Shown: positions 35,029-45,148 of the stretch, one piece after another | How the letters are laid out: each line of letters opens with the position of its first letter | Position numbering within the stretch: the first letter of the stretch is position 1 | Translations under genes and position numbers: made by a program | Source of the DNA: Vermamoeba vermiformis | Lineage: Eukaryota > Tubulinea > Echinamoebida | NCBI GenBank assembly: GCA_045837725.1 | Contig: JBEWZL010000216.1 | Location: 62,001-126,000, forward strand | DNA: 64,000 nucleotides | Direction: 5' to 3' | Notes under the pieces: model-generated | Database searches by the model: none | Told to the model about the DNA's origin: nothing | Seen by the model: the letters and a program-made list of their open reading frames with translations, nothing else

Positions 35029-37095
35029 TTAATTCGAGTTCATCATTACTTCTTCGTCCGTTAATGCACCGCGAGATTTCAAAAATTCGATCAACTGAGC
35101 TGACTTACGTGTCAGTATAGCCATCGTTAATGGTGTATGCTTCTGCTGCATATAATTAACACTTGGTTCGTTGATATCAACGCCGAATTCCAATAGTGTG
35201 TCTATAATAGTGATGGTCTTTGGCATATTTTGATCGTTGTGTTGATTATGAATAAAACTGCTGATTACATTCATAGAATTTTTCGGGACAAATCTCGGAT
35301 CCACTCCGTTCTTCAGCAAATTCAGAAGTACTGTCTCAGAAAGCAGATGTGATAAATAAGGAGATTTGTTTGCCTTTTCAACAGCGATTGCCCAATCGAT
35401 CTTAAACAATGTGGTGAATTCTTCTAAAAGATTTGGAAAGTGCTTGGCAAACGAAACTGCAATCTCGTTAACGTCGTAATTATACCTCTGAATGATCTTG
35501 AAATATACGTCTCTTGACATGCTTTGTCTTATCTTAATATCGTAAATAGACTTCAACAACAAGTCTAGTACTGACTTATTCACTTCTTTCAACTTGTCCA
35601 AAATTGACCAATCACTACTGGCCTTAAGAAATTGGTTCAAACTACATAGAAATCCCACTTCTTTGTAGTTTGCTGCAGCACCATTTGCAATTGCTATTTC
35701 CAAGGCCTTGCCATAAACTTGTTCTGATGTTTTTCCAGGAATATATTTCTTTGGACATGATTTCTGCCAATCAATAAAATCTGATAATTTGTCAAACATC
35801 TCAACACTCTTCCAATGCTCAAGAAGTTTTCTGCCACGGAAACCTTGCACTGTAATAACAAATGATCGTAATATTGGGTCATTAATGAGCTCTTGTCTTA
35901 CATCTTCTCGAACGATCAAATTGTGCAATGCAATTATTGCTTTAGTTGTCAACATTTCATTTGTTAAAGACTTAATAGCTGTAATAGCCTCAGATGTTGA
36001 GCCAAATCTGGCAATCAAATTCAACTTGACTTCCGGCTTGACTTCAATACAACATGTCCCAAGCTGTTCGTACAAATCTTGTGCAATCTCTTTTTCATAC
36101 AAATTGTGAACATCAATGACACTTGCTCCAGCAGAGAGAGAGCTGCATGGATAAAATCCAAACTTAAAGTCATGGTGTCTAAGAATATCAGGCTTTTGGC
36201 TGCGCACCATTCTTCGATCATTGGCCAATTCAATCTCACGCTGTAATGTCGTCTCTTGCGTTTGCAATAATTTGCGTGCTTCATCGTATCTTTTCAGGCT
36301 GACCAATTTTGCCAGCTTAGTCTCCCATCCCCATAAAAAAAACTCCTCATAGGAAAGTTGCTTCAAGTCGCTATCGAAAGTTGTATCAGCATCTATAGGA
36401 TCCAGATCTGCTGGTAGATTATGCAGTGTCTGCATTACATAGGAAAAAGAGCCTTTGATACATCTTGTAAATGGTTTTTTTCTTTTGATTATTACCAAAC
36501 AAATGATGTTTGGTACCATTTTTCTACTTATGTAGGGTGCATGTCTGAAAACACAAATCTGCAAATATTGAACATTCGGAAAAAACTTCAAACAATGCAA
36601 ATCTTCATCACAAATACAAAGCGTTGTTATTTGAGTCAATTTTTGTTGGTCTAATGGCTCATTTCCTTGCTTTAATATTGGATATGTTAAGACTAAGGTC
36701 GTGCATCGCTTTGAAGCTCGCACTAGTTGCAGCAATGAGTAGATCGACAATCTTTCCTTTGGTTCTGTTACTTTGTAATCAAACTGAATTGTAGTAGGTT
36801 GGTATTTTGATATTACAAGTAAAGTAATTGGATCCCAATAAAGCTTTCTGATTGTTAATTGTTTTGGCTGGTTAGATCGAACGCAGATCCGCTTCCATTT
36901 TTTGCATACTGGCATTATAAATAGCATCCAATAATTAAAATTGAAGTAACAAAATATATGAATGTCCAATATCTCGTCTGGTAGTGCCTCGATCGCCAGC
37001 TGATCGGCCATCTGCTCCACGAAAGGTGCGAAAATGTTCGGAACCTGACTAGGAGTCTCCGTATATTCCTGCTTGTAGTCCTTCAACTCCTCCAT
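35029..37095 (-). CDS. Single-exon F-box protein with ankyrin-like C-terminus
   Basis: Uninterrupted frame of 688 residues. Residues about 33-75 read as an F-box (ALPDEILDIHIFCYFN, then KKWKRICVRS). The next 200 residues are Leu/Ile-rich with irregular LRR-like spacing (for example LVISKYQPTTIQFDYKV, LTQITTLCICDEDLHCLKFF). The C-terminal part is helical and ends in ankyrin-like pairs: LLNLLKNGVDPRFVP, IIDTLLEFGVDINEPS and PLTMAILTRKSAQLIEFLKS. F-box proteins recruit substrates to SCF ubiquitin ligases; repeats usually select the substrate. It is one of very few intronless genes here, and its middle (about 35520-36180 and 36400-36600) is CpG-poor while both ends are CpG-rich. Orthologue not recognised. 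Confidence 0.7.
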   Translation of the reverse strand: MEELKDYKQEYTETPSQVPNIFAPFVEQMADQLAIEALPDEILDIHIFCYFNFNYWMLFIMPVCKKWKRICVRSNQPKQLTIRKLYWDPITLLVISKYQPTTIQFDYKVTEPKERLSIYSLLQLVRASKRCTTLVLTYPILKQGNEPLDQQKLTQITTLCICDEDLHCLKFFPNVQYLQICVFRHAPYISRKMVPNIICLVIIKRKKPFTRCIKGSFSYVMQTLHNLPADLDPIDADTTFDSDLKQLSYEEFFLWGWETKLAKLVSLKRYDEARKLLQTQETTLQREIELANDRRMVRSQKPDILRHHDFKFGFYPCSSLSAGASVIDVHNLYEKEIAQDLYEQLGTCCIEVKPEVKLNLIARFGSTSEAITAIKSLTNEMLTTKAIIALHNLIVREDVRQELINDPILRSFVITVQGFRGRKLLEHWKSVEMFDKLSDFIDWQKSCPKKYIPGKTSEQVYGKALEIAIANGAAANYKEVGFLCSLNQFLKASSDWSILDKLKEVNKSVLDLLLKSIYDIKIRQSMSRDVYFKIIQRYNYDVNEIAVSFAKHFPNLLEEFTTLFKIDWAIAVEKANKSPYLSHLLSETVLLNLLKNGVDPRFVPKNSMNVISSFIHNQHNDQNMPKTITIIDTLLEFGVDINEPSVNYMQQKHTPLTMAILTRKSAQLIEFLKSRGALTDEEVMMNSN

Positions 37096-37357
37096 CTCTT
37101 TCTGTGGTGGTGTTCGTCAATTATCTGCAGAAAATTAATAGTTAAAAATTGCTGCGGAGCATTTGCAGCAATGTTCGAATTAACGCCAGTCACAAACTTA
37201 CAAAATATCGGCGAACTCACCTTGCCATTATGGTACGTTTCCTACCAAAAAGTGCTTGTGTACTAAAAAAATCGGTACCATCGAAGTGCACAAAAGTTGA
37301 TTACGAGGTTTTTGACTTTGATTGATAATTTGCTTGGCGACCGTATTGATAGATACT

Positions 37358-38510
37358 ATGGAACCAAGGCAGGCTTTTGTTGGGTCTTTGATCTTTACGA
37401 TCGTAAGTTTGCATAGCAAACCCTAAATCTGCTAGATCGAACTAAATCCACAATAGGGAAGCTTGCTCTTCTTCGGCGTTACATTCGTCATGACGAATAC
37501 AGTATTCGGCCTTGATAATATTAATAGTTTAAAGGTCCTGGGCATAGCTAGCAGAATATTTCTGATTTTGGCCACGATTATTTCGTTGGGTGCGACATGC
37601 TTCGCCGGATTTGGCTTCTACGAAAAGAAAAATGAATATCTCCTTCAAGTACTCGATGATTATATTATATTTCCCCGTTTTTCAGTATTAATTAATTTGA
37701 ATTAGGCACGAACGATAGCCTTGATCGCCATAACCTTTTTGATTACCAGCTTATTTGTTTCTATTTTAGAGTTAAAATCCGTAAGTATTTTTGCAATTAT
37801 TTACACGATTAATTAGACTTACAGTACTTGTCGTGGCCGTTTATTTATTTACAATTAAGTGTTGGTTTACTGGCGGCATCCTTCGTAAGCATTGTATTAA
37901 AATTTATCGTATATTCATGCAACAAACATACCACTCAGATCCCGCTGCGTGTTGCGATTGAAAGGCACGTCAAAAATGAAGGTGGACAGATCTTGCCTTT
38001 TTTAGGTACGATTCTGAGAGATTGATAGATAACACTATAAGCTACTAACTACGTCATTAGAGAGCCTTAAAGTTTTATATCATGATATTAGAAGTTGGTT
38101 TGTTTATGGCAGAACAGGTATGAAATTGAAATTTGTTCGTATCGTAACTAATGAGATCCGCAGGAATTATCAACATTATGAAAATTTCAGCCATTGTAGT
38201 TAAAGTTAAACAAAGAGGCGATGAATTATTCCGCGATGTTACGATACCAGCTTTGGTCATTGGATCATCTTTAATTGACGAGCTTAAAGAGTTGATTGCC
38301 GTCAAATTTGATCGCAAAGCCGATGAAGTGCACCAATTACTGAAAAATAATGATATGGTCCTTGAAAGAGACGAAGACGTGAATGCACTTACCACTGACG
38401 ATTTCATTGAAGTACTGTTTCATGAACCAGAAGTCAACGTTACGACTCCGTTGTTGGATAAAGTCGATTACAACGTACCTCCGTTGTATACTCCTGATAT
38501 GAACGTTTAG
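37358..38510 (+). CDS. Four-pass membrane protein with ubiquitin-like C-terminal domain
   Basis: The first exon (37358-about 37401, MEPRQAFVGSLIFTI) joins in frame to GSLLFFGVTFVMTNTVFGLD through an intron ending CAATAG. Hydrophobic segments follow: that first helix, then GIASRIFLILATIISLGATC, IALIAITFLITSLFVSILEL and a fourth containing QLSVGLLAASFVSIVLKFIV. After a short basic loop the last exon (about 38163-38510) encodes MKISAIVVKVKQRGDELFRD, a Leu-rich middle and LTTDDFIEVLFHEPE. The pattern (two strands, helix, strands) looks like a ubiquitin-like or RBD/PB1-type fold on the cytosolic side. Five introns with good splice sites support a single gene. No known family combines these parts to my knowledge; function unknown. 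Confidence 0.6.
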
Positions 38511-38697
38511 CAGCATTAAAATTCTTAGAACTTTAAAAATGCATAATTTTCTTCGACTTGCCTGACGCTGTACGTTCTTATTGAAACGTCAGTCATAATA
38601 AGTTGTAGTATTACTTCCATATTTAGAAAAATCTCGACGCGATCTGAAGCTGGTTTAGCTAATTGATTTATTAGTAACAAAACTATTAACTCGTATT

Positions 38698-40378
38698 TTA
38701 GTTATTGTTGCTCATCAAAGTAGGAACACCCCAGTAGCAAGCGCCTTCAATGCCCAAGTTGTGGTTAGGACGGCCCAAAACAATTCTGAACCAGCCATGT
38801 TCACCCCAGTACGTGCCCCACGAGTTGCGACCGATCCAGTACTCAGTACCGTCAGTGCTGACTCCCCAACCAACAACGGAGATGACGTGGTCGTATTCAA
38901 TATCCTCGACATATTCGGAGTAGATTCCGCCAGTATAACCTTCGAATCTGTCAGTGGCATCCACCAAGCAGGCAATAGGTCCTCTAAATAACGTAACTAT
39001 TAATAATCGCATTTCCTTATCGTTAAGATACAGTGATAATATTTAAACCAATTATAGGAAACCTTTCGTGCTGCAAAATTTTTTGCGATCGAAGAACGGA
39101 TTTGTAACTCGAATCCGTCGAACAAATATCAAGTCTATGATAGCTGTGCACTTACCTAGCATAGATCTCAGCCTTCATATCATTAACACCAGAAATACCG
39201 TTGTAGTCAGAGACAGTGTAAAGATCGAAGTTGTTGATGGCGACACATCCGGTAGGCCAGCAAGTCTGCAGTAGAAACACAACATTAATACCAATACTAG
39301 CATGAAGTAATAGTACTCAAGGACAATACAATCATGCCTATTTGGGTGAAAAAAGCGCTTAAGGTGCGTTGCATAGTGGTTTCGAATCACGTGTCAAGCG
39401 AACACTTGACGCGATTAATTTAGACTTACTTGGCAAGTAGGAGTGCAAGAGAGACCGTTAACGGCTTGGTAAGGAGCGCAACTAATAATACCGTTGTAAG
39501 TCATATGTATTATAAATAGCTGTGGTGAAAAATTGTCTTACGTTTCATCGGGAATACCGCTTTGAGCGATGTATTGCAAAGCCGCACCAGGATCTCCACC
39601 GTCGCAGTCACCACCTATTAATAATTGTATATTAATAATATTTTAACATTGTTTGAATAAGACTGCCTAAGGGTCAAGTTTGGATTTTGTTTGGAGCCAG
39701 ATTAGCTTCAAAAAAACAAGCGACGCATTTGTCAATATTAATTATGAATATTATAATGATATTATAATAATTTGCGCGAGCAAAACAGATGCGTTAGCTC
39801 AAAGGTACGTGCCTCCTTCGCAGTTGATCAAAGCTTGAGGAGCCAAGTTGATTTCAGGGAAGGCATTCTTGCGTTGGATTGCAAGACGATCGGAGAGAGC
39901 AGAAGTACTAATGGTGAGATAGTTAATTAATAAAAAGCTAATGGGCGAGCAGAAAAATTCGCCTAAAGTGCAGATCTGTCAGCAGGAAACTTACGTAGCA
40001 AAGGACCAGCAGCCACCGCAGTAAGTAGGAATGTGTTGATTACGAGACCCTATATTATTTGATTAGACGCTTTACGGACGTAATCAAGCATCTAGAAAAT
40101 TGGATTTTGATAAACGGCTAGAAAATTAATTGTAATTCCAATATAATGCCAAATCGTTTCTAATACGTACATGAAACATAGTTTACGTTGGAAACGTTTC
40201 TCCAGTCCCAGTTTTTGGGAAGATCTTCGGCCTTGATGTATTCAGAAGGCAATGGTTGAGTTACACGGCCAACGAATGGCTTGCTCGACTTCTTGTAGCC
40301 AGGACGGCTGTTATAGACACCAGCGGAGGCCAAAACAACAAGTCCAAGCAATAAACAAGCAACAAAACGGAGCTGCAT
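38698..40378 (-). CDS. Cathepsin X/Z-like cysteine protease, copy 1
   Basis: Papain-family (C1A) carboxypeptidase expected in the lysosome or secreted. The signal peptide starts at 40378 (MQLRFVACLLLGLVVLASAG), just after an acceptor-like CGGCAG, so a leader exon is probable. Diagnostic blocks: LPKNWDWRNVS, then HIPTYCGGCWSFAT across an intron, with the catalytic Cys in CGGCW and the HIP insertion that marks cathepsin X; GGDCDGGDPGAALQYIAQ; the catalytic His in YDHVISVVGWG; the Asn in YWIGRNSWGTYWGE. At least six introns. The gene is head-to-head with copy 2, with 269 bp between start codons. All catalytic residues are present, so an active enzyme is expected. Confidence 0.88.
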
Positions 40379-40647
40379 CTGCCGTTTGAAAAAACAATCA
40401 ATTAAAACTACCGTCATTTAAAATTGTGAATAAAATTATCGATAAATACGCACCTTTGTTGTATTAATAAATAGAAACGAATCAAAAAGAAGAAAGTTAC
40501 AACGAAAATCTTGACGGATTGACAGTTGTCCGAACCGCAAAAAATCTAGGCCTGATTATTGCCTCCCATAATCATCTTCTATTTATTTGACAATTGAACC
40601 ACCGGTCTCGATCATTAACATTGTCAAAGAACAGCAAAACAAACGAG
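40379..40647. promoter_or_regulatory. Bidirectional promoter region between the cathepsin pair
   Basis: The 269 bp between the start codons of two divergent cathepsin X genes must hold both 5' leaders and promoters. Splice-like sites near 40379 and the AT-rich centre (about 40430-40510) suggest short leader exons. No defined motif was seen. Confidence 0.4.
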
Positions 40648-42236
40648 ATGCTCCGCTCAGTCGTTTTCACCGTCGCTATTTTAGCAGTAATCGTTGCTTG
40701 CACTGCAAATGATTATCACCGCGGTCCTTGTGTTAAGCACAATAAGGAGGCCGCTAAGAACCTCAAGTTGGCTCCAAATCCGCCTGTTACGCCCAAGGCA
40801 AATCTGCCCAAAAACTTCGAGTAAGCTTGAATAATTCAGAATTTATTAATAATGACATTATAATGATAAAAATCTTGAATAATATTAATTTTAATCGAAG
40901 TTTTCCGTTGCAATAATTAATTGACACTGCATCCTTTTCCTTGTGCAATAGCAATTGGACCTGGGTCTAATCTTTGTTATATATAGTTGGAGAAACAACA
41001 ATGGCATTAACTACCTCACTGTCTCGCGTAATCAACACTTGCCTCAATGTAAGTAACGGATAGGAAGCTTTATTCTTGCTGATTATTCTAATCGTGTTTT
41101 TGAATAGATTGTGGCTCTTGCTGGTCCTTCGCCACGTAAGTAATACTTATTTATATCACAAATAGAACGCTTCGGCCGGCCGAGTCGAAAAGCAATCTGA
41201 AAGCAGATTTGCGAGCGGGCGCAAGATCTTCGTAATACTCCTTTGCTAATCTATTTCAAATAGTACCTCTGCTTTGGGCGATCGTATTCGTATTTTGAGA
41301 AAGAATGCTTGGCCTGAAGTTAACCTTGGTCCTCAAAGTAAGTTACAACCAAATCTACCTCAAAATTTTAAGCCGATAGATCCGATTGAAACACTACAAA
41401 AATATCGTATCGTGCTCTAATATAATGTATTACAGTTATGATCAACTGCGGTGATGCTGGTAACTGCGGTGGTGGAGATCCTACTTTGGCCTACGCTTGG
41501 ATGAAGAAATACGGCATTCCCGACGAGACGTAAGTTTATAATATATTAAACGTGCTTATATTAATCATATGTATATAGTTGCCAAGCCTACCAAGCCTCT
41601 AACAACAACTGCTCTGCTCTTACTACTTGCGAGACTTGCCATCCGGATGGAACTTGCAATGCCATCAAGAAACCCACTCGTTACTTCGTGGATCAACACG
41701 GTGAGATCAGCGGCGAAGCTGCTATGATGAGCGAGATCTACAACAGAGGGTACGTATTTGAATTTTTTGAGGCAAATCCAAATCTGATATTTTGTTCGGC
41801 GCTCTAATTTTCTTGAGACCTTATCTAACAACTTTTCTATATAGTCCTATTGCCTGCGGTGTTGCTGCTACTCAAGCTCTCGTTAACTTCAACGGCAAGG
41901 GTGTCTTCAAGGTAAGTTTTTCGCGGACCAGATTCGCTCTTTTCAATTGAGACTAATATACCGCTCAATAGGATACTTCTAACCCTAGCACTTGGGAAAT
42001 CGATCACGAGATTTCCATCGTTGGTTGGGGCGTTGACGATGCCACCAACACTCCTTACTGGATCATGCGCAACTCTTGGGGCACTTTCTGGGCCGATAAC
42101 GGCTATGCTAAGTAGGTCCTTATTATTAATAATAAGAAGCATATACTAATCGCTGCATACTAGGATCATCCGTGGTTCCAACAACATGCTGATCGAATCT
42201 GACTGCGATTGGGCCACTCCCCTCAAGTTCTGGTAA
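40648..42236 (+). CDS. Cathepsin X/Z-like cysteine protease, copy 2
   Basis: Paralogue of the divergent neighbour. Signal peptide MLRSVVFTVAILAVIVACTA; propeptide; mature start near LPKNFENW. Active-site block HLPQYCGSCWSFATTSALGD is spread over three exons (joins near 41042, 41107-41135 and 41265), with HLP in place of HIP in the cathepsin X insertion. Further blocks: NCGDAGNCGGGDPTLAYAW, KKYGIPDET, CQAYQASNNNC, the catalytic His in IDHEISIVGWGVDD and Asn in YWIMRNSWGTFWADNG. The last exon ends ATPLKFW at 42236. About eight introns. Likely a lysosomal carboxypeptidase. Copies share an ancestor but have diverged well beyond the recent-duplicate level seen for the two kinases at the start of the window. 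Confidence 0.88.
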
Positions 42237-42472
42237 AACTACAATACTGAAGCTTTTGTCTATTAGTAGATGTTAATAGCAACATAAATATAATACTTGA
42301 CTTGAACTTAAGGTCTTTAAGTTGCCGCTGGTACGAAGATGCATCCGTTTTGAGCTCTGCTTTTTGACCATTTATCCGTGTCTATTGTTCGTATTGAAAT
42401 TGAGTTGTATAAGTATCGTTTATTTTGTTTATTTAATTTATTTGTTCTAGAACGCTCAACAAGAAAAAACAG

Positions 42473-44985
42473 ATGAGCGCATCTCAAACCGAAAAAGAAG
42501 CAGGAATTAATTATCAATCTTCTCCTACAGATGTTGCCGAATATCTTGCTCGTCAGCTCCCTTTCTTGACCGAATCAGCAAAAGAAAAACTGATCGAGGC
42601 GCAATTTAATGGATTTGCGGTCTTATGCTACGAGAATAAAGATTTAATCATGGAAGATTTACAAAATATGGAAATATTTGGTCCGACAGACCCTACAGCG
42701 CATAAAGAACTTTTGGCAAGAATGATAATAACTTTGGCGAAGTCGATCGACCAGCAGGAGGAAGTAACCAAGCTGCTAAAATGCAATTATACGAATGTAG
42801 GCGATTGGCTTGCATCTGCACGCGTTTTAGAACCCGAAGAGGCTACTACAAACGCGTTGTTTTTGGATCTTCCCGTGGATCCGTTCTGCCTCATGTATTC
42901 CGATTTAGAAGCGCTACTTACCGATAAAGAAGTAATACCGCTTAAGAAACATCGAGTAAGAGCTATTTGGACAGCCATAAGTACCATAAATCCCAGTTAC
43001 GTTGAACGCGAATCTAATCCACGAACAGAAAAAAGAACCAACGATGGCTACGGCATGAGAGAATCGAGCAAAAGTACGCATTAATTTTTATAAACTTGGA
43101 ATAATGTTTAAAACAGAGCGAAGCTTCGAGGAGGCGATAGAAGATCTCGCTCCACCAAAGCACCCTCGAAAAGGACTACGTAAGTATTGCATACAGTGTT
43201 ATGTTTTTTCTGAAATATTTTAGGTGCTGCAGACGCCTTTAATTGTAATAGAATAGTCCCTTGGACTAATGATTCTGAAACAACCTTGATCTCGCATATC
43301 CTGCAAATCTGCAAATTGAATTTCGATGCAAACTTGACACTGCAAAGACAAATGTTTGGCACTTCATTGCAACATTCTCTTTCTTGCCTGACAGGTGGAA
43401 AAATGTTTGAATTCCTGCTGTACAATCCACTAGGTTCAAATGAACTTGACAGGATTGACAATGCTCTTTGCCAAGTCACCAACAATTTGCAGGCATTGTC
43501 CAAGATTGTATTGCTGTACCAAGTTTCAGGGGCTGGAAAGACCAAATATGCCTATGATTTAGCCAGCAGAGGCTACACATTGGTTTTGAGACTCATCAAA
43601 AGTGACATACAGCCCATCACTCAAACACTATCAAAGGCAGCCCAACAATATGGCTCAATTCTTGACGTTCAGCAGCGCTTTGATTTCACTTGGTACTCTT
43701 TATGTGTTCCCTACTTGTGGCTATTTGCACACTTGAAGTTTCTTGAATACTACCAGCAAACTCTTCTTCCAAAAATTGAAGCTAGCTTAGTCAACTGCAC
43801 AAGCAAGTAGCATAAGATTAGTTAGCATTGAATCACTTGCTTATTTCTTTTGCAGTTACTCTCACCAATGTTCAAAAGTACCAATTGTTTCACCTGGCAC
43901 AAACAAATGGATCAATTGCCAAAGACTACATTGCACACGTAGTTTATACACACTTGGCTAAGATGACCCATACTATGGAGAAGCCACAAAGCCTTGTCGA
44001 ACAACTTCAAAAAGATATTGGCAAATTATACAAGTACCTTCAAGTTAAGGTAAGTTAAGTTTACTTCAAGTTGATTGTGTTGTTAACAAGCTTAGGCCAT
44101 TGTGTTTGATGAACTCTTTACTCTCACAAATGTTGGAGTTGGCTGCTTCATGCACAACAGTGATTTGCAGAAACTTGCTTCCTCTTGTGATAACTATTCC
44201 CAAGTTTGTGAAATGGTTTACGCACAACAAAAGGAAATGCATGACAACTATTTTGACATTACTATGCTTGAATTGCCAGAGCCTGCTGCAAATGTTTCAC
44301 TAAAGCCCACATCAGTGGTCAATGGTTTTATGCACCTGATTGGCTCATTAAATAAGTTGGGCATGCCTTTTTTGCTCGTTGACACCAGCAAGAGAGCTTG
44401 CAAATACTATTTGTTTGGATTAGACCTAAAGATGATAGTGCCAGATATCTTCATAGATACAGATGCAATGCGTAAGTCACTACTTGACAACTGTATGTTT
44501 TGTACTGAACTCAATTAAGTGCACTTCTTGGAGTATTATTTTGGACCATCAAATCAGACTGAAAAACTGAAGCCTCTGTTGAACAAGTTCAAAGGCAGAG
44601 GTCTGTTTTTCTTCCAAAGCCTAGTGGTTCAATATCTGGTGCCCCAATTGCAGAAAAACAAACCGACTACAAGAGCAGAAGTTGATCAAATCATCATAAC
44701 ATTGTTGCAAATTGGAGATGAGAGAGATGCAGATCTCAGGCAACTGCCTATGTGAAGAGATTCTTTGACTCAGAACATGTTAGTGATCAAGTCAAAGCAA
44801 AAATTTGCAGCTTATGCAATGGTGGAAATGTAACACTTGAAGAATCAGAGCTTGGAAAAGTTGACAAAGAAGTTGGCCAATTGATTTCATTCCTTAAAAA
44901 ACATGAAGATACAATCTTGTGGCAGTTTTCAGAGCCATTCATTTTAGAGCAGATTGTGCAATACTTCAACAACAAGTCTGCCTAA
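42473..44985 (+). CDS. SAM-headed P-loop NTPase C
   Basis: The first exon (42473-about 43074, CpG-rich) encodes a SAM-like domain (DVAEYLARQLPFLTE, LIMEDLQNMEIFGPTDP) and a second helical segment. A short exon with KKRSFEEAIEDLAPPKHPRK leads into the CpG-poor NTPase module: FEFLLYNPLGSNE, Walker A VSGAGKTKYAYDLA (about 43525) and, right after an intron, a Walker-B-like IVFDELFTLTN (about 44100). Architecture and intron positions match NTPase B, including a shared intron best read as GC-AG (43803-43855). The 3' part is less regular than in B and there may be one break; it is close to whole. Possible Crinkler-like relation; function unknown. Confidence 0.65.
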
Positions 44986-45148
44986 GACAGCTCTTGCTGA
45001 CAGTACACCAAAACAAAAAGTTACAAAGCTAACAATAACAAGATGCAGTGGTCCAAATGTATTGTACAAGTGTTTGTTAATCTTTATTATTTTTCATTTT
45101 TTTTAAACAATAAATAAAAGGCTGTTAAATAACAATTTGGGTTCTAAC

